A stretch of DNA of 64,000 nt from Notamacropus eugenii (Eukaryota > Chordata > Mammalia > Diprotodontia > Macropodidae): the NCBI RefSeq assembly GCF_028372415.1, contig NC_092877.1, positions 254,075,010-254,139,009 on the forward strand. The letters run 5' to 3'. The notes beneath the pieces were generated by a model. That model was not told the origin of the DNA, ran no database searches, and saw only the letters and a list, made by a program, of their open reading frames with translations. Made by a program: the position numbers and the translations under genes. Positions 27,301-39,390 of this stretch are shown piece by piece. Position 1 is the first letter of the stretch. Each line of letters opens with the position of its first letter.

Positions 27301-28960
27301 GTTCATTGCTTAAATTGTTCATCAATTTATAATTGTAAAATCTGAAGATGTAGTTATACATCACAACCAGAGATGGCTGGTGGGATGGAACTGGTAGGGA
27401 TTTTCTTGGGAAAGCTACCATGCCACTTTGAATCTAAAGTGTACTACAAATTGCACAAATGATTTTAAAAGCTGGAGTAAAATATTTATAATTGCAAGTG
27501 ATTCAAGAAATATACTTTCTTATTTGGACATTGCTTCTCAATGTGGAATCCAGTTCTGAATGACCTGTCACAACATTTAATGTAGTTTCTCTTTTGCAGA
27601 GCTTGAATTCAAATACAAATTCCAAACCTATGAAGATGTTAAAAGACATCATATTGCATAGCTTTCAGTTAATACTATGCTTTAGTATGCATTGGACTGT
27701 CAGGCTTAATCTCCAGAACTGAAGACACGTGGAAACAAACATTAAGGGAAATGGAATACTGCAATCCCTAACATCAGAGGTTTTTCAATATTTTCTTTTG
27801 GATGCACGATGGCATCAATCAAGTCTCCAAACACTGTTAAACAATGAAGGAAAGCCAAATAAGCAGGGGAAAAGAAGAACAAATTACAGCGGCATTCAAG
27901 AAAGTTTAAAAATTGGAACAACACTTTTTCTTTGCAGTATTTAAAAAATACTGTTATTATTATTATTTTTTTTTTGGTCTGCTTTGTATACAGGAAGGAA
28001 AAGCAAGTACCTCTGTCAGGCAACACTTGACCATTTTACATGGCAGCAGTAAAGCTTTCCTTTTGTGGAAGTCCCAAAATATTTTATAAGTAACATAAAT
28101 GGTGGAGTTTTTTTTTGTAGTGTTCAAAGTCCATCACATTCTGACTAAGACCTATGACATTTCTCCCTTCACCTATTTTAAGGGTTAGATTACTTTTTGC
28201 ACCCTGAGCATATTTCAGATTTTTCTAGTTCTGTGACCTTACTGATGTTTTTTTTTTTTTTACAAATACTTAGAATGTCTTCTGACACCCCATTTCTTCC
28301 TGGTGCCAGATCAAAGCTTTTTTAAGACCCTCTGAGAAGCTTTCCTTGAACTCCACAGCTGGAAATGATTTCACTCTCTTATCATCACATCATGTTTTTG
28401 TAATGCATCCTTTCATTCCTACTTAAGTTGAATTTAATCTGTGCACATCATACATTCCCCTTCAATTTTGTGTATTCTCTCAGAGAATATACATTCTTAT
28501 TTTCTTTTAATATCCCCTCCCCGATAGTAGGGTAGTATATCACACAAATTTACAGCATATACCTGATACATATATGTGTTGTTTAATGAGGACTCGGGAT
28601 CAAGTAAGAGGAACATTCAAGTATGAAGACGGTTGAAAAGAAAGGAGAACCAAAGGAAGAGGAAACTCAGAAGAGGGGCTTGAGAAAAAAAAAATGAGAA
28701 GAAATTAATGATTAAAAAGCCTTGGAGGGTTAATATTGCAGCAGCCTGAGTGCATAAAATCTGTTTTTTCTGTCTTGACTAAGTTTACACTACTTTCTAG
28801 AAGGGAAAGTAATGGAGCCCAAAGAATGGCTCAATACTTAGGTTTGCATCTGATGATGTTACGTTGAATCTTCACTAATATTATTCAGTGGAGAGGTAAA
28901 AGAGGAATGTAAAATAGATAACACAGGAGAAAGGACAGACAAGTGAATATTTAGAACTAA
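27301..28960. other. Mostly unassigned; probable L2 3' fragment at 28.27-28.58 kb
   Basis: No gene seen. At about 28270-28580 (+) the phrases 'gagaagctttccttgaactc' and 'ttcactctcttatcatcaca' fit the 3' end of an L2 LINE. The rest shows no family that I recognise. Confidence 0.4.
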
Positions 28961-29045
28961 ATTTATATATATATATGTATATATATACACACAAAGAAAT
29001 ACATATATTTATATATACATATATTTCTACAGATAGATATTTCTA

Positions 29046-29112
<67 letters not shown>

Positions 29113-29125
29113 GTCATCTTTCTTT
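28961..29125. repeat. (TATA/TACA)n followed by (TATC)n microsatellite
   Basis: A TA-rich segment (28964-29030) leads into a pure TATC/TCTA tetranucleotide array at about 29056-29111. Confidence 0.95.
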
Positions 29126-29607
29126 CTTTCATGCATGCAAAGGAAAAAACCGGACCCACTAAAGAAGAATCATCTGCTATTTTCTCAAAGAATGATACTC
29201 CAACATCATAGGAGGTGTTTTTAACTGAGAGACCATCTTGTAAGTGAGGGATAAGAAAAATTGAGTCAAATTGGTGAACTCTGCAGACAGCCACTAAGAA
29301 AGTTACTTTTTTCACCTTTTAACAGGAGAGGTTTGATGATTTTCTAAAGAATGCATCAAAAATGTGACACAGATACTCCCTAATTATGTCATACAAGGCA
29401 AATACCATGTGTTTTATTATTTCATGTGGAAAAAATATCAATTTAAGAGGGAAGTTAGAAAACCTTATTATAGCCCATGTACTCTCAAGGAAGAATAATT
29501 AGGGAGACACTAAAAAAACACAGTTGGTCTTTTACTATATGATATTCAACTTTCTTCCAAAACAACAACACACTATTAATAATATTTACCTAATAATCTA
29601 ACATCTG

Positions 29608-29639
<32 letters not shown>

Positions 29640-29984
29640 GTGTGTATTCTGGATATCAATGTGTAATTATGTGAACCAGTTATTAAAGTGTCCATAATTT
29701 TTGACAGAAAGATCATGATACTCATCATAAGCAAACAAGACAATAAAAGACAAGAACACAGTTCCAATATATATTTTAAGAATATATTTATAAAAGCATT
29801 CTTTGTAGAAAGAACTGGAAACAACATCATACAAAAATGAGGTTTTTGTGAATCAATGCAATGAGAAATGAGCAATACTTCTCCCCATGTAACCTTTATA
29901 TTAGTGACTCAAGGAATATAAATGAAAAAAAAATCTCAAAGGCAATTTATTAGAACTTTAAATAATGGAAAATAGCTAGTATTT
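29126..29984. other. Unassigned stretch with a (GT)n microsatellite
   Basis: A GT run lies at about 29613-29638. A 99-codon - strand frame over it (29576-29875) includes the His/Thr repeat and looks spurious. Confidence 0.45.
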
Positions 29985-30815
29985 ATCATTTTTTTTTTAA
30001 ATTTAATTTGTTTTCAGTTTGCAACAATCATTTTCATGTCTTAATTTTTTCCCTCCCTCCCAGACATGACATGCAAATTTATATGGGTTCTATACACAGA
30101 CTCTTGTTTAACACATTTTCACATTAGTCGTGTTGAAGAACTAAAATGAATATGAGAAACCATGAGAAAAACAAAAGAAAACAAAGTAAAACATAACCCA
30201 AGAAAAAAGAATCTGCTTCATTCTGTATTCCACTTCTGTGTTTCTTTCTCTGGATGTGGATGGTATTTTCCCTCAAGAGTACTTTGGGGATGATTTAGGT
30301 CCTTGCATTGCTGTGAAGGGCTTAGTCTATCAGAAACAGTCCGCACACACTGTGGCTGTTATTTGTATAATGTTCTCCTGGTTTTGTTCATCTCATTCAG
30401 TGTCAGTCTTTCCAGGTTTTTCTGGTTTGAGTGGTTGTCATTTCTTATAGCACAATAATATTCAATTACATTCATATATTACAATTTGTTCAGTCATTCC
30501 CCAATTGATGGGCATTCCCTCCATTTTCAGTTATTGACCACCAAAAGAAAAAAGAGCTTCTATAACTATTTTTGTACATGTGGGACTTTTCCCCCCCATT
30601 TTCATGATCTCTTTGGGATACAGACCTAGAAGAGATATTGTGGGATCACAAGGTATTCATAATTTTGTAGCCCTTTGGGCATTGTTTCAAATTGTTCTCC
30701 AGAATGGCTGTATCAACTCATAGCTCCACAAACAATGAATTAGTTTTCCAACTCTCCCACAATTTCTCCAAACATTTATCATCTCTCTGTTTTGTTTTGT
30801 TGGTTTTTAAGTTTT
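29985..30815 (-). mobile_element. 5'-truncated L1 3' end
   Basis: T-rich start (29991-30000), then antisense 3' UTR ('tgttttcagtttgcaacaat') and ORF2 C-terminal region ('tgttctcctggttttgttca' near 30371, 'attccccaattgatgggcat' near 30497, 'ctctttgggatacagaccta' near 30610). It is the same 3' UTR type as the L1 at 2.63 kb. It ends near 30815, against the + strand LINE 3' UTR that follows. Confidence 0.8.
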
Positions 30816-30849
30816 TTCTTCTGTATTTTATTTTATTTATTTTATTAAT

Positions 30850-30978
30850 TGTAGTTCATAAGGGACTTACTAAAGTTGAACTCTTTACATTCCTATATGG
30901 AAAGACAATATTTGCAACTCTAGAAACTTTTTTCAGTATCTGGGTAGTTGGGAGGATCACACACACACGCACAGAGAC

Positions 30979-31010
<32 letters not shown>

Positions 31011-31860
31011 CACAGGGTGAATTGAATAGGATGGGATCATATCTTTAAAAAATGTAATTAAACGGTGAGAGAGAAATATATTGGGGGGAGAAAGGGAAAA
31101 ATGGAATGGGGCAAATTATCTCTCATAAAAGAGGCAAGTAAAAGACTTTTCAATGGAGGGAAAAAGAGGGGAGGTGAGAGAAAACATGAAGCTTACTCTC
31201 ATCACATTTGACTAAAGGAAGGAATAAAATGTACATTCATTTTGGTATGAAAACCTATATTACAATACAGGAAAGTGGAAGAGAAGGGGATAAGCAAGGT
31301 GGAGGGGATGGTGGAAGGGAGGACAGTGGGACGAGGGAGCAATTAGAAGTCAACACTGTTGGGGAGGGACAGGATCAAAAGAGAGAATAGAAGCAATGGG
31401 GGGCAGTTTAAGATGGAGGGAAATATAGTTAGTCTTACATTACATGGCTATTATGGAAGCCATTTACAAAACTACACAGATATAGCCTATATTGAATTGC
31501 TTGCCTTCCCAAAGGGAATGGGTGGGGAGGGAGGGATGAAGAGAAGATGGAACTCAAAGTTTTAAGAACAACCGTTGAGTATTGTTCTTGCAACTAGGAA
31601 ATAAGAAATACAGGTGATGGGGTATAGAAAGTTATTTTGTCCCACAGGACAAAAGAGAAGATGGGGATAAAGGAAGGGAGAGATGCTAGAAGCAGGGGGG
31701 GTGGGGTGGGATATCGGTGATAGGGGCAATTAGAATGCTCTGTGTTTTGGGGTGGGGAGGGAAATGGGGAGAAAATTTGGAACTCAAAATTTTGTGCAAA
31801 TTAATGTTGAAAACTTAAATAAGTAAATTTAAATAAAAAACAAGAAAACTTGTTTGATGT
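30850..31860 (+). mobile_element. HAL1-like 3' UTR (5'-truncated copy)
   Basis: Begins 'ataagggacttactaaagtt', the segment just after the ORF1 stop in related copies. It continues as ~1 kb of G/A-rich sequence ('ggaatggggcaaattatctc', 'catggctattatggaagcca') and ends 'ggagaaaatttggaactcaa' plus an A-rich tail near 31800-31860. It is colinear with 330-1312. Purine-rich frames here are not coding. Confidence 0.75.
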
Positions 31861-31924
31861 GCAACTGGGAAAAATAAAATAGCATTAAATAAATATTTCA
31901 TCAGTTTTAATAAAAATTACTTTA

Positions 31925-32092
31925 GAAGCAGCTAGGTGGTCCAGTGAATAGAGAGCTAACCCCGGAGTCAGGAGGACCTGAATCCAAATCTGGCCTCATA
32001 AACTTGACACTTACAACTGTGTGACTGAGCAATTCACTTAATCTTGATTACCTTGCTTCCACTGGCTCCCCAAAAATAAAAACAACAGCAAA
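31925..32092 (+). mobile_element. tRNA-derived marsupial SINE (short form)
   Basis: 'gcagctaggtggtccagtga' (A-box-bearing head), 'gacctgaatccaaatctggc' (B-box region) and 'gtgtgactgagcaattcact', ending in an A-rich 'aaataaaaacaacagcaaaa' tail. This is the cleanest SINE head in the window. Confidence 0.85.
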
Positions 32093-32094
32093 AT

Positions 32095-32515
32095 TAAAGA
32101 TATCTTGAAATATTTGAGGTGATTCAAAATGAAGTGAGGAGAATGTGGAATATTGTGCAAAACAACAGCAATATTGCATGATGATCAACAGTGAATGACT
32201 TAAATATTCTCAGGAAAAAAATGATCTGATAAAATTTGGAAGGACTTTTGATAAATGTTTTCCATCTTCTGAGAAACAAGTGTTAGAATTTAAATTCAGA
32301 TCAATAAAGTTTTTTTTCTTTCTTCCTTTCTTTCATTCTTTGAGTTTTGTTTCAAAACATGACTAATGGAGAAATATGTTTTGTGTAACTGCATATGTAT
32401 GACATCAAATTGCTTCATCTATCAATGATGAGGAAAGGGAGGTTGTAAACTTAGGACTAAAAATTTTAACACGTGAATGTTAAACATTGTTTTTACATAT
32501 GAGTGGGGAAATATT
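32095..32515 (+). mobile_element. L1 3' UTR fragment
   Basis: 'gcatgatgatcaacagtgaa' (about 32177), 'catgactaatggagaaatat' (about 32358) and a G-rich terminal segment ending 'gtgaatgttaaacattgttt' match the 3' end of marsupial L1 in sense orientation. It is separated from the preceding HAL1 tail by the SINE. Confidence 0.7.
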
Positions 32516-32830
32516 TGTGTGTGTATACACACACATACGTGTGTATATATGTGTGTTTATATACCTATGCATATATATATATAAAACACAATATAATGAT
32601 TATAATTACATTTTAAAATTATATAGTATGCTATTTAAATATAATATAATATACTGACGTACATCCATACATATGTATATACATATATATAAAAACACTA
32701 TATATACACACATATATACATATATACACATATATACACATACTATACACATATACATATATATGTACAGTGTATACATGTACACTATATATAATATACA
32801 TATGTATTTGTTTACTTATGTATTTACCAT
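32516..32830. repeat. TG/TA/CA-rich low-complexity repeat
   Basis: Degenerate dinucleotide repeats (GTGT, CACA, TATA), with opposite-strand frames made almost only of Tyr, Ile, His and Met. It lies at the 3' terminus of the L1 fragment. Confidence 0.9.
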
Positions 32831-32910
32831 TATCAAAGGGGATCATACCACTTCTCATAGGAACTAACCTTTTCCACTTCTTTTTTTAAGCTTCTTCAGT
32901 ATTTAAGAAT

Positions 32911-34965
32911 TTTTCTTTTTTTAAAACATTTACATGGTTTATTTATAATTTGCAATACTCCAACAAAGCAGCCTCATTTCTGTTTCTAATTCTTAGCAAT
33001 TAACTCCTACAAAAATAATCCCACACTTTTTTAATAACTTAGTCAATGTATAACTAAAACCTTTGTAAGTATTTGAAAGGACTTTTCATTTTTCAAGATG
33101 CTTATTTCAACCAAATGCCCTGTCAATCAGAGAAAAGTACATGTCTATACTAAAGATGTAACCCATTTACTCATGCAACAAATTCCCCATCCTCCCTCCA
33201 CTCCACCTTGAAAACAAACAAAAAACCAATGGGACTACTTAGAGTTTTAAGGAAACATACCTTTTGCCAACTCAACTTCACCATGAAACAGGTTTCCCTT
33301 TTCTCCCCCGTCTCCTTCCCCCATTCCTAAGTGGATTAGAACAGCATTCAAGAGTGTTATGCCAAAGTGCAACACATGACTGGTAAGCAGCATATCCCAG
33401 AAACAGTTTGGCAGCAACAGAAAGGCTGGGGAAGGGGTTTTCTAGGGAGCCTGGCCTCTCTAGATGGGAGTTCAGTTCCCATATGAATGATAGTCAAACC
33501 CTGGTATCTTAGCTTTGAATATTCATAGAGCCTCTTAGAAGCCACTTTAAACTCTTTCTTTCATGACAACTCATCTCTGTGCTCTGGCTGACACCTGCCC
33601 TGTGTACTCTTATACATGATCCTTGTGACAACCCCTTTATACTCTCCCAACCCACCTCAAAACACCCCAAGTACTTATAAACCCCATTTAGTACTGGGCA
33701 TTCATGCCTTCAGACACCAAGAGTTACTGAAACATATTGCTTCTTAGAAGTGGGAGTGATAGACCAGAAGCATCAAAAGGTTATTTTGGTTAATAAAAAA
33801 AAAAAATGTGGGTTGCTTTTAATGAGGTTTGGTTGTACTTTTAACAAGTCAAAGCTATGGTCTCAAAAAAAAAAATTTCCTTCCACTCTTACTAAAGAAT
33901 ACAGGAAATCGTTCTGCAAAATGATGAAAGAAAAGCTTAAAATCAGGGTATGTTTTTAAGAAAAAGTGGACAAGGGATAAGGGGAGAAAGAGCACAAGAT
34001 ACTTCAAAACAGGTTACCCATAAACACTTTCAAACAAGTGGTTTTCACTCAGACCAAGTCCACATTCAGTTGAAGTCCAAAGTATAAGCAGTTGTACTGT
34101 GGGAATTTCCAAAAAAAGTAGTAAACAAATTGACTTATTTTCTCCCCACATTAAGTGTAGCATTTTTTAAAGTTTTCTTATATGCACAGCATCACCTTTG
34201 TGACACTTAGCAAACTGTTACATTCAAACTCTCCCAGTACCTGCTCTATGAGAATTTTTGTTGTGCCCTGATGTTTCAGTGCCTCTTCCACCTCCAAAGA
34301 CGCCTTTGTGACTTCTATTTGTCATAAAACCAGTCAGGTCCCAGGAGGTCCTCCTCTGTAGTTCTGTCGTTGTTCTGAGTAACTACTGTTGGATATCATT
34401 TCTCTACATTCTCTTGTTTTTTTTTTTCTTTAAAATACAGTTTCTTCTCAAATTCCTTTTCAAGCTCTTCTCTGTTGAATTGAACATTTGCACTCTCAAA
34501 ATCAAAGTCATCTTCAAACTTAATAGTGTTTTCCTTAACATTTGTTGGATGGTTCTGTCCTCTGGAATGATTCCTTATTTGCCTGTTCCTTGATCTCCTC
34601 CTTTGAAGTCTTCTGTTTTCATCATTCACTTGCCCTTGATTTTGTACAGGTACTTGTTGAACTATATCACTTATTTTGCTGTTCAGTTGAAACTGGCACC
34701 CATTGCATTGGATCCCTATGGGAGTCTTGGTGGGCAGTTTGTTTGTTTGTTTTTTCTCTTTTTGGCATTCAGGTTATCAACAGAACCAGTCTGGACTGCT
34801 GTTTCACCAAGGGACTCTGTAAGCTACATATAACTGGAAGAATAATGTAGAGGTAGAGCTCAGGGAAAATTGAACAATACTAGGATGATGAGGGAGTATG
34901 TATTGAGCTTTTTGGAGGTTCACATACAATAATATTTTTGATATCGCTTCCTATAATGGCAAATA
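32911..34965 (-). pseudogene. LSM14B: Processed pseudogene of LSM14B
   Basis: On the - strand, conserved LSM14B (RAP55-family mRNP protein) segments occur in order without introns. GSDIKN-IIVCEPPK (end of the Lsm domain) is at about 34950-34900, a P-x-x-P-x-IVQ piece follows, and [14 protein letters not shown] is at about 34795-34740. [18 protein letters not shown] follows, then [19 protein letters not shown] (the FDF motif) and [14 protein letters not shown] at 34629-34400. A DLLGP-like piece is next, and the C-terminal SHRAGTGRV with its stop is near 34210. About 1.3 kb of 3' UTR follows, with AATAAA (antisense tttatt at 32939-32944) and a degraded poly-A at about 32911-32930. The coding part has several stops and frameshifts, and a deletion between the DLLGP piece and the C-terminus. 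Upstream Lsm-domain sequence is missing. The names rest on recalled protein sequence; LSM14A fits less well. Confidence 0.85.
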
Positions 34966-35029
34966 AAATAAAATCTTTTGCTGCTTTTGTTTTAGTGAAA
35001 TCAAGATGTATAATGACTCTATCTGAACT

Positions 35030-35470
35030 TGATTGAGGAAGATCTTTCCATCCATTGATGGACCTGCCCATTGTGGGAAACTTATTAGGGGAGTTACTTT
35101 GTAGGAGGGTCCCAAGTACCTTTTTCATTTTCTATTGAAGCACTGGGTCAGAGGGCTATACCCACTGATTCTAAAAAGTATATAAATACTCTGAGGGTGA
35201 GGTTTAACTTTGGGACTTACTGACTTACTGACTAGAAGTGTTTATCTGACCACAAGAGAACTCTAGGAAACCCCTAAGGAGTCCACCTCCCAGCTTTGAG
35301 GAAGTCAGATGTTCCTTCTCTGGTAAAGGTGTATGTATGTTAATGTTCAAACATTTTGGAAGCATGCACATTTTTTATTTTTAATTTCTCTGTATTTTCT
35401 TTGAAATTCAGGATGATGACTCCTCTGAAATAGCTGAATGATATCTGTGCTTGGTTAAAGGTCTTTCATG
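35030..35470 (+). repeat. Dispersed LTR-like repeat, copy 1
   Basis: Colinear with 55150-55560. Shared landmarks are 'cccattgatg(g)acctg', 'gccctctg(c)ctctaaaaaatat' versus 'acccactgattctaaaaagt', then 'aagtgtttatctgaccacaa' and 'tttctctgtattttctttga'. A TATA-like 'agtatataaatactctga' lies in the middle (about 35176-35193), which would suit an LTR promoter. The strand is assigned from that motif. Ends, TSDs and family are unresolved. The copy abuts the 5' end of the LSM14B pseudogene. Confidence 0.5.
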
Positions 35471-35689
35471 ATCTCAGACCAATGTATATTTTTTCTTAGA
35501 GTCTTTGAATATAGGAACTTTGAGTTTGTTGTCTTCTTCTAGTTGCATATTTTGATTTTCTTTTTTCACCAAAGTAAAATTCTATAGTATGAGTTATTTT
35601 ATGCTATTTGCTCATTTTCCTAGTGAATTATTTGACTATATAACGCTTTCTTAAGGTAGGAATAAGATTTCCATTTGTAAGGTGTATTG

Positions 35690-36484
35690 CTCCAAGCTTG
35701 TGGATTTTGTACAACTGTCTTCTGAGACAATTCTAGGCACCTGCAAATTTTCAGTTCTTCTGAGGTGGTATAATCAAAGGCAAGATGTTTACTCGTTTCT
35801 GGGGCTGTGCTTTGGTCTGTGAGTGACTACAAACACTCTTTTCTGCCTCAGAACTATGAGGAGTATTGCCTCTCCACTCCTGCCACAAGCTCTACCACAC
35901 CACCTCCACCTTGCCCCAGGACCGTCACTCAGATCCAGGCACAGGCAAAGGAAGGGAATCCTGCCTTAGAGTTAGCCAACACATTCCTGCAATCCCTGTC
36001 TTATCAGGCACTTGATACCCCCACCATCTGTGCATTAAGAGCTCTGGAAGCAACTGCTCCCTCTGTTGCTGCTGATACTATGGGGGCTGGGACCAGACTG
36101 ATTTCCTCTCTAACCAAGGTCTGACAGACTTTTCCTGCTGGTCTTTGGATTTTTCTTTGGTGTTCGTGGGTGGAAAAGCCTGGAAATCACCACAGTTGCC
36201 AGTGATTTAGTCCCCTGAGGCCTGCTCCATTTTTTCTGGGGAGCAGTCTGTGCCTTCCCATTTTGTGTTGGACTTCAATCCTCTCTCAACCTAGTTCAAC
36301 AGAACTTTCCTTCCAGCCTTTCAGGTTGTCTTTGGCTGAAAATTTGTTTCACTCTCTCATTTCATCTCTCTCAAGATTCTGTTGTTCTAGAATTTGTTTA
36401 GAGTCATTTTATAAATATTTGGAAGTTTGGGGGAGACCTCAAGCAAGTCCCTGCTTATGCTCAACTGTCTTGGCTCTTCCCCCT
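35690..36484 (-). mobile_element. L1/HAL1 5' UTR fragment
   Basis: On the - strand it starts at 36484 with GGGGGAAGAGCCAAGACAG and covers about 800 bp of the GC-rich 5' UTR. It is colinear with 5060-5895 (shared antisense 'ctgtgctttggtctgtgagt' and 'ttctagaatttgtttagagt') and with 23230-23597. ORF1 is absent, so the copy lacks its 3' part. A 105-codon + strand frame (35807-36124), rich in Thr/Pro/Ala, is antisense to this UTR and not a gene. Confidence 0.7.
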
Positions 36485-36594
36485 TCTATTTTTTAATAAC
36501 TTTAGCCCTAAGAAATTTCCCCCATCCCTGACATGAAATCTACATTTCCTTTTTTTGTACCATCCTTTTTTTAAAAAAAAGTAATGGATGTGCT

Positions 36595-36840
36595 CTCTTG
36601 GTATTAATAGACCAAGTTTAATTGTTCTTCCACATGACAGCCTTTCAAACACTTGAAGATATATATAGTGCCCCCATTAAGTCTTCCCTTCTTAAGATTA
36701 AACATACCAACTTTCCCCAATTGATCTTTGTAAAGTATCTTTGTAGATTCAAGTAATTTCACCATATATGTTACTCTCCTCTGGACAGTCTACAGCTCAA
36801 TAATTTCTTAAATTATATGTGGCACTGAGAAGCAAAGCTT
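36595..36840 (-). mobile_element. CR1/L3-type LINE 3' fragment
   Basis: The - strand reads GMFNLKKGRLNGGTIYIFKC followed by LKGCHVEEQ. This is the CR1-family C-terminal motif (LEKRRLRGDLIAVFKYLKG), followed by conserved 3' UTR-like sequence. The antisense phrases 'ctcctctggacagtctacag' and 'tttcaaacacttgaagatat' agree. An ancient, diverged fragment. Confidence 0.65.
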
Positions 36841-38747
36841 CAAATGTGTTTTTGACAAAAGTGGAATTCTCAAGGACTATTACTGCCTTATTCAGTCAGT
36901 GTAAGAATGTCTTAACTTTTATTGATGTTGCATCACACTCTCTACTCTCTGCCTCAACCCATTTTTCAGATGAATCATTATCTCGTCATGTTTAGCCTTC
37001 TCCCATCTCTTAGAGAGTAGAAATGTGTTAGAGAAACATAAACTGACATAAGCAAAAATGAAACCATCTCTTTGTAGCTGCAGCATTTCTATTCCAAATA
37101 AATGAAATCATATATAGGATACCAAGGTGAAAAAATTGAATATAATTTTCTTCTTTTGACGTGACCAGTATAACAGAGAAAAAGACAAATCTGTTGTCTG
37201 ATATTTTTTACAATCAAAAATTTCTAATTATATTTTCCTTGATATCTTTTCCTAGTTCTTGCCCAGATGATTTTATCCAATGCATTCTTTCTGGGTTGTG
37301 AGGAACTATAGTTGAATTTCAGTATAGACTTAATAGGTATGTTCTCCATATTTAGATATTTTCCCCTACTCAAGGTTATAAAATAGTGTCATATGCTAGT
37401 TAACAATATTTGTTAACATGCATTGTGCTCAAAGCCATATAGAAGACTGGGTAGACTCAAAAGATATTGTAATATTTTCATTTGAAAAAAATCTTATAGT
37501 AGAAAAAGGACATAAACACTTCAAAAAAACCATAAAAAACCCTTATATGTTAAATAGATTAAAAAACCCATCCAGATAGTTGAAGGAATATCCTGTCATA
37601 GAACTGTAGCTGTGATGGTTCTTGGAAATTGTCAACATCAGACTTTCCTTTGTAATAAGTGAGAAATCTAGGGTTCAAAGAATATCATTTAAAGTTATTA
37701 AAATTTGGAGTTATAAAATTGGGGAAACAAGATAGAGGAACCAAACATCGATTTAAATTCTTCTGTCATTAGTTTCCTGACTATAAAATAAAAGCTTTTG
37801 TCTAAAAGATTGCTAAAGCCCTTCAGGTTCTAAATCATATGACTGTGTGATTTCAATTTTAAATTGCCTTTCTGTGGTATTGAGAAAAAAAATATATTTC
37901 ATTTATTCCAGCTTGGTACATCATCCATCAGTGCAGAAAAATTAATAAGTGAACATGGGTCTAGTGGATGATAGTACTCAGGATGTGAGTAAGCTAAATT
38001 AATATTATTTGATGAAAAGGATAGTTGGCTGGGAGTTTTAAAATGCTAAATTCAAATCTCAGCATGAAAAATACATTGTGATCTAACACAGGTCATTTAA
38101 TAACTCAGCGTCAAGGTTTCACTACTTGTAAACTGGAGTCATATTCTTTTTAAACTAACTTACCTGACAAGGGAATTAAAAATAGCTAAGACTGTCATTG
38201 CTTCACTATTTTCATATTATCTGTTCCATAATATGATTAATATTCTGAGCAATATTTCCACTCCTTTCCTTCCTGGTATCATCTTTTCTTTTTTCATAGA
38301 TGAAGCCAGACAGCAATAATATTAGGTAAAACAAACAAACAAACAAAAAAACAGAAAATATGGTGTTGTATAAAAGACAACAAGAGGACACAAGTTAAAA
38401 TCTTGTTCCCTCAGTCCCCCACCACAGCCTTTGTGAAGTTGAACAAGTAATTTTGTTGTTCAGTTGATGCAGGTAAAAAATGAATATATTGGATTAGATG
38501 TCCTGTCTGCAAGTTTCATTCCAGATCCAAATGTGTAATCCTGTGAATAATGTATTTTGAGAGTATTTTCTGTAAAGAGTATATAAATTGATAGTAGCAG
38601 ATATTACTAAAGTCTACTTCAATAGATCAATAAATGTATGGGATCACGCAGCTAGAAGCCTTCCTTCTAGAAAAGACATGCCTACTGTCTTTTATTGTGT
38701 AACTTTTATTTAAGGTTTTGTGGAAGATAAGGAAGAATGGAAGATAA
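36841..38747. other. No gene; several diverged MIR-type SINE traces
   Basis: MIR-like motif order is visible at about 37595-37690 (-), 37690-37850 (+, 'tagtttcctgactataaaat'), 38010-38150 (+, 'taacacaggtcatttaataa') and 38385-38550 (+, 'ggattagatgtcctgtctgc'). The remaining sequence is unassigned. Confidence 0.45.
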
Positions 38748-38880
38748 GAAAAAAAGAAAGAAAGAAAGAATGAAAGAAAGAAAGAAAGAAAGAAAGAAAG
38801 GAAGGAAGGAAGGAAGGAAGGAAGGAAGGAAGGAAGGAAGGAAGGAAGGAAGGAAGGAAGGAAGAAAGAAAGAAAGATTT
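38748..38880. repeat. (GAAA)n(GGAA)n(GAAA)n microsatellite
   Basis: A pure-purine tract. AAAGA units (38750-38798) change to GGAA units (about 38799-38861) and back to AAAGA. It follows a 'gataaggaagaatggaagat' lead-in. Confidence 0.97.
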
Positions 38881-38999
38881 ATTTTCCTTACAATGGAAGC
38901 AGTCTTCTAACTCTTAAAATTTCAAGAAAACCAATGTAACACTTAGACTCTTATCCTGCATGAGTGGCATAATTAGATACATAAACATATATGTATATA

Positions 39000-39230
39000 A
39001 TAGTTCGCATTTACGTAGTATTTTAATATTTCCAGTTTAATGTTTCCAACAAAATTTCAAACAAATATTTCATTTTATCCTCATGATAACCTTGAGGCAG
39101 GGATTATTATTATCTCAGTTTTCTAAGTGAGGAAACTGAGGCAGATAATTTAATTGATTTACCCAGGTCACACAGATAGTAAGTGTAAGAGACTCAAAGT
39201 TCAGGTGTCTATCAACACTACTACATGCGT
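39000..39230 (-). mobile_element. MIR/THER1-type SINE
   Basis: The antisense landmarks are in the right order: 'gcatttacgtagtattttaa', 'tttatcctcatgataacctt', 'gtgaggaaactgaggcagat', then 'cccaggtcacacagatagta'. This is the best preserved MIR-type copy in the window. Confidence 0.75.
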
Positions 39231-39239
39231 ATGCAGACA

Positions 39240-39390
39240 CACAACACATACATACATACATGCATACATGCATACATACATACATACATACATATGCATC
39301 TTTGGTAATATACATACGTATACATTTATTCATATATACACACATATTTATTCATATGCATGCATGTATTTACTTTCTTAGACAACAAAT
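39240..39390. repeat. (CATA)n low-complexity repeat
   Basis: CATA/CATG tetranucleotides at about 39245-39297 and degenerate TA/CA sequence after that. Non-coding. Confidence 0.92.

Noticed and set aside
35807-36124. 105-codon + strand frame rich in Thr, Pro, Ala and Gln
   Set aside because: Lies wholly antisense to an L1/HAL1 5' UTR. The homologous stretch at 5.3-5.6 kb has no conserved frame.
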